15,857 bases of DNA from Burkholderia sp. (lineage in GTDB: Bacteria; Pseudomonadota; Gammaproteobacteria; Burkholderiales; Burkholderiaceae): the NCBI GenBank assembly GCA_030151225.1, contig JASLEG010000229.1, positions 1 to 15,857 on the forward strand. The letters are read 5' to 3'. Below, piece after piece: positions 1 through 7,267 of this stretch; the stretch's first letter is position 1; each line of letters opens with the position of its first letter. The notes below the pieces were generated by a model. It ran no database searches, was not told the origin of the DNA, and saw only the letters and a list, made by a program, of their open reading frames with translations. The position numbers and the translations under genes are program-made.

Positions 1-154
1 TAGACACACAAAGCGACAGATTCGACGCGGGTTAACGCGCAGACTTTTTGCACGCGCGAGTCAGTCGGCCGTAAGTTTCCGTACCAATAATCCTCGACAG
101 GCCCGCTTACCCGAGGCGGCCGCACATCTAAATCAAGGGACTTGGAGACGACTC

Positions 155-1813
155 ATGGCAACGTTAGGCGGGCAAATTTCGCACGCGCCGATGACGGGCG
201 AAGAGAAGAAGGTGATCTTCGCGTCGTCGCTCGGCACCGTGTTCGAGTGGTACGACTTTTACCTGGCCGGCTCGCTCGCGGCCTACATCAGCAAGAGCTT
301 CTTCTCCGGGGTCAATCCGACCGCCGCCTTCATCTTCACGCTGCTCGGTTTCGCGGCCGGCTTCGCGGTGCGCCCGTTCGGCGCGATCGTGTTCGGCCGG
401 CTCGGCGACATGGTGGGCCGCAAGTACACGTTCCTCGTCACGATCGTGATCATGGGCATCTCCACCTTCGTGGTGGGCTTCCTGCCCGGCTACGCCACGA
501 TCGGCATCGCGGCGCCCGTGATCTTCATCGCGATGCGGCTGCTGCAGGGCCTCGCGCTCGGCGGCGAATACGGCGGCGCGGCCACCTACGTGGCCGAACA
601 TGCGCCGTCGAACCGCCGCGGCTTCTACACTGCGTGGATCCAGACCACCGCCACGCTGGGCCTGTTCCTGTCGCTGCTGGTGATCGTGGGCGTGCGCGCC
701 GCGGTGGGCGAGGACACCTTCGGCGCCTGGGGCTGGCGCGTGCCGTTCATCGCGTCGATCCTGCTGCTGGCCGTGTCGGTGTGGATTCGCATGCAGCTGA
801 ACGAATCGCCGGTGTTCCTGCGCATCAAGTCGGAAGGCAAGACCTCGAAGGCGCCGATCAAGGAAGCGTTCGGCCAGTGGAAGAACCTGAAGATCGTGAT
901 CCTCGCGCTGGTGGGGCTGACCGCCGGCCAGGCCGTGGTCTGGTACACGGGCCAGTTCTACGCGCTGTTCTTCCTGACGCAGACGCTGAAGGTGGACGGC
1001 ACCACCGCCAACATCCTGATCGCCGTGGCGCTGCTGATCGGCACGCCGTTCTTCCTGTTCTTCGGCTCGCTGTCGGACCGCATCGGCCGCAAGCCGATCA
1101 TCCTGGCCGGCTGCCTGATCGCGGCGCTGACCTACTTCCCGCTGTTCAAGGCGCTCACGCACTACGCGAACCCGGCGCTCGAGGCGGCCACCCAGAAGGC
1201 GCCGATCTCGGTGATCGCGAATCCGGACGAGTGTTCGTTCCAGTTCAACCCGGTGGGCACGGCGAAGTTCACGTCATCGTGCGACATCGCCAAGGCCGCG
1301 CTCTCGAAGGCCGGCCTGAACTACGAGAACGTGGCCGCACCGGCCGGCACGCTCGCGCAGATCAAGGTGGGCGACACGGCGGTGGATACCTACGACGGCA
1401 AGGCCGGCGACGCCAAGGCGAAGGGCTCGGCGTTCGACAAGACCCTGGCGGCCACGCTGAAGGGCGCGGGCTACCCGGCCAAGGCCGATCCGTCGCAGAT
1501 CAACTGGCCGATGACGATCGTGGTGCTGACCATCCTGGTGATCTTCGTGACGATGGTGTACGGCCCGATCGCCGCGATGCTGGTGGAGATGTTCCCGACG
1601 CGGATCCGCTACACCTCGATGTCGCTGCCGTATCACATCGGCAACGGCTGGTTCGGCGGCTTCCTGCCGGCCACCGCGTTCGCGATCGTGGCGGCGAAGG
1701 GCAATATCTACTCGGGGCTCTGGTATCCGATCGTGATCGCGCTTGCCACCTTCGTGATCGGCCTGCTGTTCGTGAAGGAGACGAAGGGCTCGAACATCTA
1801 CTCGCAGGACTGA
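155..1813 (+). CDS. MHS-family metabolite:H+ symporter (MFS) with large loop insert
   Basis: A 552-residue inner-membrane secondary transporter of the major facilitator superfamily, metabolite:H+ symporter branch, expected to import an organic acid or similar solute with protons. MFS motif A appears twice, GRLGDMVGRK near residues 81-90 and GSLSDRIGRK near 304-313. Other MHS hallmarks are EWYDFY (31-36), RLLQGLALGGEYGG (128-141) and PYHIGNGWFGG (492-502). The usual MHS length is about 430-450. The excess is a hydrophilic, Ala/Lys/Asp-rich insert at about 335-450, between late membrane helices, with two cysteines (C360, C376). GGAG at 144-147 sits 7 nt before the ATG. No gene follows on this strand before the tRNA, so it is probably monocistronic. 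Substrate cannot be assigned from sequence. The family call is firm. Confidence 0.93.
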   Translation: MATLGGQISHAPMTGEEKKVIFASSLGTVFEWYDFYLAGSLAAYISKSFFSGVNPTAAFIFTLLGFAAGFAVRPFGAIVFGRLGDMVGRKYTFLVTIVIMGISTFVVGFLPGYATIGIAAPVIFIAMRLLQGLALGGEYGGAATYVAEHAPSNRRGFYTAWIQTTATLGLFLSLLVIVGVRAAVGEDTFGAWGWRVPFIASILLLAVSVWIRMQLNESPVFLRIKSEGKTSKAPIKEAFGQWKNLKIVILALVGLTAGQAVVWYTGQFYALFFLTQTLKVDGTTANILIAVALLIGTPFFLFFGSLSDRIGRKPIILAGCLIAALTYFPLFKALTHYANPALEAATQKAPISVIANPDECSFQFNPVGTAKFTSSCDIAKAALSKAGLNYENVAAPAGTLAQIKVGDTAVDTYDGKAGDAKAKGSAFDKTLAATLKGAGYPAKADPSQINWPMTIVVLTILVIFVTMVYGPIAAMLVEMFPTRIRYTSMSLPYHIGNGWFGGFLPATAFAIVAAKGNIYSGLWYPIVIALATFVIGLLFVKETKGSNIYSQD

Positions 1814-1869
1814 TGGCGGGGCCGCGGCGCCCGCAGCGACACGCTCGATGAAATTTTCCGAGAAAGTTG

Positions 1870-1898
1870 TTGACAGGCGCCCGACCCCTCTCCATAAT
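1870..1898 (+). promoter_or_regulatory. sigma70 promoter of tRNA-Met
   Basis: A perfect -35 TTGACA (1870-1875) and a near-consensus -10 CATAAT (1893-1898) are separated by 17 bp. The -10 ends 12 nt before the mature tRNA 5' end, so transcription should begin only a few bases upstream of the tRNA. This is the strongest promoter match found in the window, as expected for a stable-RNA gene. Confidence 0.85.
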
Positions 1899-1910
1899 CT
1901 TTCTTCTGTT

Positions 1911-1987
<77 letters not shown>

Positions 1988-2000
1988 TTCATTACGCAGA

Positions 2001-2030
2001 AGCCCGCACTCGCAAGAGTCGCGGGCTTTT
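2001..2030 (+). terminator. intrinsic terminator of tRNA-Met
   Basis: AGCCCGC (2001-2007) plus ACTC (2008-2011) pair with GAGT (2016-2019) and GCGGGCT (2021-2027) around a GCAA tetraloop, with one bulged C at 2020. TTTT follows directly, then a second T-rich stretch. It begins 13 nt after the tRNA CCA end. Confidence 0.9.
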
Positions 2031-2040
2031 GTCTTTTCCG

Positions 2041-2370
2041 TGCGCCCCTCGTCTTCAACAGCGCCGGCTGAAGCGCTCGCGCTCCGCACCGGTGCCGAAC
2101 AGGCCTGCGGCGTCGAGCCGGCGCAGCGCCTCGATCATGTCGAGTTGCAGCGCCCTGAAGAACTCGTCGAATCGGCCTTCGGGAATCGCCGGGCCGGTCA
2201 CCGCATTTCTCAGGCGCGGCAGAGCAGATCGAACCCGTCGGCTTCGGCCGCCTCGCAAGCCCACTCGGCGCTGCCTCACCGGTACCACGGATGATCGGCC
2301 GCCTTCGGCCCCGCCCGCTCGACCGCCCGCCTCCGATGTTCCGGCCGACCGGCGGCACGTCCGCATCGCC
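2041..2370. other. gene-poor interval between tRNA terminator and receptor gene
   Basis: About 330 bp with no convincing intact gene on either strand. Open frames here read as Arg/Pro/Ala-rich shadows of GC-rich DNA. The frame running into the tRNA antisense gives the well-known spurious string GIRTPDLR. The only protein-like stretch is the minus-strand segment listed separately at 2055-2210. No direct repeat of the tRNA 3' end was seen, so there is no support for an integrated element. Confidence 0.5.
2055..2210 (-). pseudogene. possible remnant of a degraded gene (about 50 residues)
   Basis: Within a longer low-complexity minus frame, the last 50 or so residues change character and look like real protein: FDEFFRALQLDMIEALRRLD followed by AAGLFGTGAERERF, then an abrupt Ser-Arg-Arg-Cys and stop. 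The amphipathic helix and the 'GLFGTG..RE' ending resemble the C-terminal half of small uncharacterised bacterial proteins of the DUF4303 type. That resemblance is from memory and is tentative. There is no start codon with a ribosome site close by, and the upstream part of the frame is Arg-rich junk. A truncated gene fragment fits better than a working gene. Chance is not excluded. Confidence 0.35.
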
Positions 2371-3429
2371 TCAATGCGTCGCCACCACCGCGCTCGGCGC
2401 CGGCTTCTGGCAGATCACGCCGTACCAGCCGAGCCCGCGATAGGTTTCATAACCGGGCGTGGCCGCGAACGACACGGTGGTCTGATCCGAATCGCGATAG
2501 AAGCCGGCGTTCGCGCCGTTGGTGCGCAGCCGGAAGGTTTCCTGCAGCACGCCCTGCCCGTCCGAACTCGCGATCACGCGGAACGACGAATCCACGATCA
2601 TGCAGCGCGTGCGCGACCATTCCTCGCTGCTCAGGCGCACGCCCTTCACCACGGCATTGGCCTGCGGCGCCCAGTCGAAGAAGATCACCAGCGCGCCGAG
2701 CACCCGGCCGTTGGCGTGGCCGCCCTCGCGGATCGCGGTGGCATAGGTGGCCACCTGCGCGTTCTTGAGCGGCCCGAGCGTCTCCACGTCGAAGGCCACG
2801 TAGTCGGCGCCGCTCGCCGTGCCCATCGCGGCCTGGAACCAGCGCGCGTTGCCGACCTGCTGGCCGGCCACCGGATAGGTGTCGCCTCGCCCGCTCGCCA
2901 CGATCGTGCCTTGCGCGTCCACCACCCACAGGTCCTTGTAGACGGTGTAGCTGTCGAGGATCACCGAGAGCCGCTCGCTCGCGTGGCGGCTCAGCGCCTC
3001 GCTGTCGTAGGTCACGCAGTCGACCAGCGCCGAATCGGTGGCCCACCAGCGCACGTCGCACGAGCGCTCGTACAGGTTGCGGTCCACGATGTCGATCATG
3101 TTCAGCGCGAGATCGGCGCAGCGCTGGCCGTCGTGATCGTGCATGCGGTCGATCATGCTGTCGCCGAGCTCGGTGAGCCGCAGCAGCGAACCGGCCAGCT
3201 CCTTGTTCAGGATGTGGGTGATCTCGCCGATGCGCTGGGACACGTGCTTGACCTGGTTCGCCACCACGGCGAACCCCTTGCCGGCCTCGCCGGCGCGTGC
3301 TGCCTCGATCAGCGCGTTGAGTGCGAGAAAGGTCGTCTCGCGGTTGATGTCGTTGATGTCCCCGATCTTGCCGGTGGCGAGTCTGCGAACCTCGTGCGTC
3401 AGATCAACGATTGCGCGTGGATTGGCCAT
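2371..3429 (-). CDS. soluble chemoreceptor-like protein: MCP signalling hairpin then Cache sensor domain
   Basis: A 352-residue protein whose N-terminus carries the methyl-accepting chemotaxis protein hairpin tip (about residues 25-75), with FLALNALIEAARAG then EAGKGFAVVANQV matching the conserved CheA/CheW-contacting region. After a helical linker, residues about 110-345 read as a PDC/Cache ligand-binding region: the strand pair LWVVDAQGTIVASGRG (167-182), ARWFQAAM (195-202), ATYATAIREGG (228-237) and VLGALVIFFDW (243-253), with a second sub-domain from about 275. There is no signal peptide or membrane segment, so it should be cytoplasmic. This inverts the usual order of sensor, membrane, then signalling domain. 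ATG at 3429 was chosen because the hairpin starts soon after it and GGGTGA precedes it. An upstream in-frame ATG at 3498 would add 23 residues of unlikely sequence. Confidence 0.88.
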   Translation of the reverse strand: MANPRAIVDLTHEVRRLATGKIGDINDINRETTFLALNALIEAARAGEAGKGFAVVANQVKHVSQRIGEITHILNKELAGSLLRLTELGDSMIDRMHDHDGQRCADLALNMIDIVDRNLYERSCDVRWWATDSALVDCVTYDSEALSRHASERLSVILDSYTVYKDLWVVDAQGTIVASGRGDTYPVAGQQVGNARWFQAAMGTASGADYVAFDVETLGPLKNAQVATYATAIREGGHANGRVLGALVIFFDWAPQANAVVKGVRLSSEEWSRTRCMIVDSSFRVIASSDGQGVLQETFRLRTNGANAGFYRDSDQTTVSFAATPGYETYRGLGWYGVICQKPAPSAVVATH

Positions 3430-3728
3430 GTGTGTCACCCGTCTGTTGCTTGTGGTTTTGTACTGATTTCCGTCGGATTCAAGCAAGCAACGGACCAATT
3501 AGTACAGTTCCTCCAGAAAAAGACGCGCGGTGATCGCACCCCAAAATGCTAGCTGGCTGTATCTGCACGGAAATCCTGCGAAGCAACATTTTGCAAAACG
3601 AATCGGGGCCATATCGACGCGACCGCAGTCGATCGGCTGAAATCCCGCTACCAGCCCGCGATTGGTGCGATCGTCGCACCACGCGGGTGCCTGCGCGCCC
3701 GGCCGGCCCATCGTCCGATCCGCATGAA
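3430..3728. other. intergenic region upstream of the receptor-like gene
   Basis: About 300 bp between the aminotransferase stop and the receptor-like start, both on the minus strand. It is noticeably richer in A/T than its surroundings at 3480-3610 and includes the palindrome TTTTGCAAAA (3588-3597). It probably carries the receptor promoter. No -35/-10 pair on the minus strand is good enough to annotate. No terminator hairpin with a T tract was found for the aminotransferase. Confidence 0.4.
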
Positions 3729-4883
3729 TCAGACGGCCGCGAGTCGCCGGCCGCCCTCGCGCAGCGTGGCGTCGTCCTTGCAGAATGCGAGCCGCACGAT
3801 GCCGGTGTTGCGCCGGTCCTGGTAGAAGCTCGCGAGCGGAATCGCCCCCACACCGTGGGTGCGCAGCAGGTCGAACGCGAAGGCGTCGTCGTCGAGGTCG
3901 GAAACATGACCGAAGCGCGCGAGCAGGAAGAAACTGCCGCTGCACGGCAGCGGCGCGAGCCGCGAGCCGGCCATCGCCTCGACCAGCAGGTCGCGCTTGC
4001 GCTGGTAGAACGCGGCGAGGCCGAGATAGCTGCCGGGCTCGGCCAGCATGCCGGCGAGCCCGGCCTGCAGCGGCGCGGGTGCCGAGAACACCACGTACTG
4101 GTGCACCTTGCGGATCTCGGTGCTCAGCTCGGCCGGCGCGAGGCAGTAGCCGACGCGCCAGCCGGTGGCGTGATAGGTCTTGCCGAGCGAGGCGACGATC
4201 ACGGCGCGTTCGGCCAGCTCGGGATGGCGCGCGAGGCTCAGGTGCTCGCGGCCGTCGTACACCATGTGCTCGTACACCTCGTCGGCCAGGATCACGATGT
4301 CGGTGTCGCGCACGATCGCCGCGAGCCGCGCCACGTCCTCGGCGTCGAACACGGCGCCGGTCGGATTGTGCGGCGTGTTGACGATGATCATGCGAGTGCG
4401 CGGCGTGAGCGCGGCGGCCACCTCGTCCCAGTCGATGCGCAGCGTGTGGAGATGGATGCCGATCGCCACGGGCGTGGCGCCCTGCAGCCGGATCGACGGC
4501 TCGTACACCTCGAAGGCCGGCTCGAAGAAGATCACCTCGTCGCCGGCGTGCACGAGCGCGGCGATCGCCGCGTAGATCGCCTCGCTGGCCCCGGCCGTCA
4601 CGGTGATCTCGGTGTCGGGCCGGTAGCGCGCTCCATGCAGCCGCTCGGTCTTCTCGGCCAGCGCGACCTTCAGCGGCGGGAAGCCCGCCATCGGCGCGTA
4701 CTGGTTCAGGCCGGCCTGCATCGCGTCCTGCGCGCGCGCGACGAGCGCCGGATCGGGCGCGAACGACGGTGCGCCCTGCCACAGGTTCACGGCGTCGTGC
4801 CGCGCGGCCAGCTCGGCGATGCGGGAAAAGACGGAAATCCCGCTTTGCGGCAGCTTGGTCTCGATCCGGCAGGAAAGGCGCAT
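3729..4883 (-). CDS. ybdL: methionine aminotransferase, PLP-dependent (YbdL type)
   Basis: A 384-residue class I/II aminotransferase resembling E. coli YbdL along its length. Such enzymes transaminate methionine and some aromatic amino acids with 2-oxo acids in the cytoplasm and can serve methionine salvage. Visible family features are NQYAPMAGFPPLKVALAEKTERL (60-82, shared pattern), TVTAGASEAIYAAI (94-107), NTPHNPTG (169-176), DEVYEH (201-206) and the PLP lysine K235 in SLGKTYHATGWRVGY. HQYVVFS (261-267) and the C-terminal substrate arginine R364 in IVRLAFCK are also present. Length matches the family. The start at 4883 has GAGGAG 8 nt upstream. Longer upstream readings in this frame are Arg/Gly-rich and rejected. 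Divergent from the epimerase-like gene. Function is inferred from homology. Exact substrate preference is uncertain. Confidence 0.92.
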   Translation of the reverse strand: MRLSCRIETKLPQSGISVFSRIAELAARHDAVNLWQGAPSFAPDPALVARAQDAMQAGLNQYAPMAGFPPLKVALAEKTERLHGARYRPDTEITVTAGASEAIYAAIAALVHAGDEVIFFEPAFEVYEPSIRLQGATPVAIGIHLHTLRIDWDEVAAALTPRTRMIIVNTPHNPTGAVFDAEDVARLAAIVRDTDIVILADEVYEHMVYDGREHLSLARHPELAERAVIVASLGKTYHATGWRVGYCLAPAELSTEIRKVHQYVVFSAPAPLQAGLAGMLAEPGSYLGLAAFYQRKRDLLVEAMAGSRLAPLPCSGSFFLLARFGHVSDLDDDAFAFDLLRTHGVGAIPLASFYQDRRNTGIVRLAFCKDDATLREGGRRLAAV

Positions 4884-4950
4884 TCGGTGAACTCCTCGTG
4901 GGTGGCGGCATGCGGCGCGCCAAGGGTCGCACAAGGCCGCGACGCGTGCA

Positions 4951-5003
4951 ACGCGGGGCGGCCCGGGACGCAGCGGCCGGCGGCGCACCGGGCCGCCCCG
5001 CGT
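4951..5003. repeat. perfect 16-bp inverted repeat, 21-nt loop, in a divergent intergenic region
   Basis: ACGCGGGGCGGCCCGG (4951-4966) and its exact reverse complement CCGGGCCGCCCCGCGT (4988-5003) flank a GC-rich 21-nt loop. It lies 68 nt upstream of the aminotransferase ATG and 116 nt upstream of the epimerase-like ATG. No T tract follows on the minus strand. On the plus strand only a modest T-containing stretch follows. It could be an attenuator-like leader structure, a bidirectional insulator or an operator. Function is unknown. Confidence 0.75.
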
Positions 5004-5119
5004 CTTGTCATGGTCGTTTTGCGAAAATTTGTACCTACCGGCCGTGACATCGCCTCGATACGCTGACTGGGTCTGCGGCCTTCCCGTGCCGCCCCGAATG
5101 CCTCGTCCGGAGCCCCTCC

Positions 5120-5842
5120 ATGAATCAGACCCTGTTCCTCGCCGGCGCCACCGGCGTAATCGGCCGCGCGCTCGTGCCGCTGCTCGTCGAAGCCGGCTAC
5201 ACGGTGCACGGCGCCACTCGCCGCCCCGAACGCGCGGCGCTGCTGGAGCGCCTCGGTGCACGCGCCGCGATCGTCGACGTGTTCGACAACGCGGCGCTGG
5301 CCGCCACGCTCGAGCGCATCGCCCCCGACGCGGTGATCCACCAGCTGACCGACCTGCCGCGCGATCTCGACCCGGCGCGCATGGCGCAGGCGATCCGTGA
5401 CAACGCGCGGGTGCGCAGCGAAGGCACGCTGAACCTGGTGCTGGCCACGCTCACCGCGGGCTGCCGGCGCATGATCGCGCAGAGCATCGCCTGGGCCTAC
5501 GCGCCCGGCGACATGCCGTATCGCGAGACCCACGCGCTCGACCTCGAGGCAGAGGGCGGGCGCCGCATCTCGGTGGGCGGCGTCGCCGCGCTCGAACTGG
5601 CGGTGCTGGCCACCCCGCCGCTGCAGGGCACGGTGCTGCGCTACGGGCGGCTGTACGGCCCCGGCACGGGCGCGGACACCGCGCCGGACGCACCGGCGCT
5701 GCACGTCGACGACGCCGCGCGCGCCACCCTGCTCGCCTTGCGCACCGGTGCGACCGGCGCGTACAACATCGTCGACGACAACGATCTGGTCTCGAACGAC
5801 AAGGCGCGAGCCGTGCTCGACTGGAAGCCGGCGCGGCGCTGA
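5120..5842 (+). CDS. NAD(P)-dependent epimerase/dehydratase-like protein (extended SDR, short)
   Basis: A 240-residue Rossmann-fold protein. The dinucleotide-binding glycine motif GATGVIG is at residues 9-15, with Arg34-Arg35 after the second strand, which suggests NADP preference. QSIAWAYAPG (121-130), LRYGRLYGPGT (173-183), HVDDAA (195-200) and YNIVDDND (215-222) are typical of extended SDR epimerase-like proteins. The usual catalytic YxxxK is not seen. The expected region reads RRISVGGVAALE (148-159), with Val/Ala in those places. At 240 residues it is also shorter than the usual 280-330. It may be a divergent enzyme or a nucleotide-binding protein without classical catalysis. GGAG at 5109-5112 precedes the ATG. 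Divergent from the aminotransferase and convergent with the sensor kinase. Substrate unknown. Confidence 0.87.
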   Translation: MNQTLFLAGATGVIGRALVPLLVEAGYTVHGATRRPERAALLERLGARAAIVDVFDNAALAATLERIAPDAVIHQLTDLPRDLDPARMAQAIRDNARVRSEGTLNLVLATLTAGCRRMIAQSIAWAYAPGDMPYRETHALDLEAEGGRRISVGGVAALELAVLATPPLQGTVLRYGRLYGPGTGADTAPDAPALHVDDAARATLLALRTGATGAYNIVDDNDLVSNDKARAVLDWKPARR

Positions 5843-5909
5843 GCGAGGACATGCGGAACGACATGCCGAAGCGCTGCCGCGCGGCCACGCGCGCGCCGCG
5901 CTCGCTCAG
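5839..5909. repeat. 9-bp inverted repeat spanning both convergent stop codons
   Basis: CTGAGCGAG (5839-5847) contains the epimerase-like stop. Its reverse complement CTCGCTCAG (5901-5909) contains the sensor-kinase stop on the other strand. Three more pairs form beyond a one-base bulge (5836-5838 with 5911-5913). The 53-nt interior is GC-rich and holds a direct repeat GACATGC (5848-5854 and 5860-5866). No T tract is present, so terminator function is unproven. Confidence 0.45.
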
Positions 5910-7267
5910 GCGCGAGGAAACGCCGCGATCGCGACGAGCCCGCGACCGCGCGGGCCGTCCTCGAGACGCAGGCTCGCGCGATGCGCTCGCGCGATCTCCC
6001 GCACGATCGCGAGGCCCAGGCCGCTGCCGGGCTGCGGCGAGGCGCGGAAGAACGGCTCGAACACCTTCTCCCGCAACGCGGCGTCGATACCGGCGCCCTC
6101 GTCGGCAAGGCGCAGCACGATCGCGTCGGGCGCGGCGTCGATCGAGATGCTGACGGTGCCGCCTTCGGGCGAATAGCGGATCGCGTTGTCCAGCAGGTTG
6201 AACACCAGCACCGACAGCAGTTGCTCGTTGCCCGACACGCGCACCGCCTCGGGCTCGGCCAGGGTGGCCACCAGTTCCACGCGGCGGCGCTGGGCCAGCA
6301 GCGCGAGCTGCTCGATGGTGGCGGTGGCGATCTCGCGCAGGTCGATCGTCACGCCCGCGTACTGCGCGTAATCGGCCGCCTCGGCCTGCGCGAGCGTGAG
6401 CAGCTGGTTGGTCAGCGCGACCAGCGAGCGGTTGCTGCGATCCATCGCCGTCAGCGTGTCCTGCACCTGGGCCGGATCGTTCTGGCGCCGCGCGTACTGC
6501 AGCTGCGTGCCGAGCAGCGTGAGCGGCGTGCGCAGCTGATGCGCGGCATCGGCGATGAAGCGGCGCTGCATCGCGGTCTGCTTCTCGATGATTTCCAGGC
6601 ACTGGTTGAAGGCGCGCACGATCGGGCGCAGCTCGTTGCGCAGCGGCTCCACGGCCACCCGCACCGAGGAGGTCTGCACGCGCTCGGGCATGCGCCGCGC
6701 GAGCCGCGCGAGCGGCCGCAGCTCGAGCGTGAGCCCCAGGCACACGAGCACCACGGCGATCGTCAGGATCGCCGAGAAATAGAACATCTGCGGGCGCCAC
6801 AGCGCGAGCACCAGCGCGTCGCGCTCGTGCAGCGTGCGGCCCACCGAGATCACCACGCGCCGCGTCGTGCCGTCATCGTACATGGGCCGGATCACCGACA
6901 CGGCGCGCACCGGCTCGCCGTTCATCACCGCGTCGTACCACTTCGGGGAAACGTCGGGCACCGTCTGCGGAAAGTCGGAGGTGCCGGCGATCATCGGGCC
7001 GCCGATTTCCTGCACGCGGAAAAACACCTGATCCTCGCGCGGCGTGCTGAGGATCTCGATCGCGCTCGGCGAGATCGAGGCACTCAGGTCCTTGCCGTCC
7101 CAGCCCACGTTGCCGGCCATCACGCGCGCGGCCGACAGCAGCACCTCGTCCTGCAGCAGGTTGGCGGTGTGCCACGCATTGCTGCGCGTGATCAGCCCGG
7201 CCGCCACGATGAACACCGTCATCGGCAGCGCGAGCCACAGCAGCAGTCGCACGCGCAGGCTATTCAT
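5906..7267 (-). CDS. tctE: sensor histidine kinase, TctE-like
   Basis: A 453-residue membrane sensor kinase, partner of the overlapping response regulator. The first membrane helix is at about 8-27, a periplasmic sensor domain of about 130 residues follows, and the second helix is at about 162-180, then a HAMP-like segment. The dimerisation box is FIADAAHQLRTPL with phospho-acceptor His243. The N box is FNLLDNAIRYSP (356-367), with G1 DEGAG (389-393), the F box EPFFR (404-408) and G2 GSGLGLA (414-420). Domain order and length fit the TctE/QseC group with a 2CSK-type sensor region. TctE-type kinases typically sense tricarboxylates. Here the neighbouring CitA-like symporter supports that by context, but the ligand is inferred. 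Its ATG overlaps the regulator stop by 8 nt (ATGAATAG), which implies translational coupling. The gene symbol indicates similarity, not proven orthology. Confidence 0.92.
   Translation of the reverse strand: MNSLRVRLLLWLALPMTVFIVAAGLITRSNAWHTANLLQDEVLLSAARVMAGNVGWDGKDLSASISPSAIEILSTPREDQVFFRVQEIGGPMIAGTSDFPQTVPDVSPKWYDAVMNGEPVRAVSVIRPMYDDGTTRRVVISVGRTLHERDALVLALWRPQMFYFSAILTIAVVLVCLGLTLELRPLARLARRMPERVQTSSVRVAVEPLRNELRPIVRAFNQCLEIIEKQTAMQRRFIADAAHQLRTPLTLLGTQLQYARRQNDPAQVQDTLTAMDRSNRSLVALTNQLLTLAQAEAADYAQYAGVTIDLREIATATIEQLALLAQRRRVELVATLAEPEAVRVSGNEQLLSVLVFNLLDNAIRYSPEGGTVSISIDAAPDAIVLRLADEGAGIDAALREKVFEPFFRASPQPGSGLGLAIVREIARAHRASLRLEDGPRGRGLVAIAAFPRA

Noticed and set aside
1..154. Promoter of the MHS symporter (for example TTGCAC at 48-53 with TAAGTT at 72-77)
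   Set aside because: Only about half of the -10 bases match and alternatives such as CAATAAT lack a -35. Not reliable enough to annotate.
142..1851. Long plus-strand frame overlapping the MHS symporter in another register
   Set aside because: Its Arg/His/Gly-rich composition, lack of motifs and full overlap with a clear transporter mark it as a shadow frame caused by high GC.
3588..3597. TTTTGCAAAA palindrome upstream of the receptor-like gene as an operator
   Set aside because: A ten-base A/T palindrome alone is too weak, and no matching promoter elements were found around it.
5005..5033. Plus-strand promoter for the epimerase-like gene (TTGTCA at 5005-5010)
   Set aside because: The -35 is good but the hexamer at the 16-18 bp spacing is poor.
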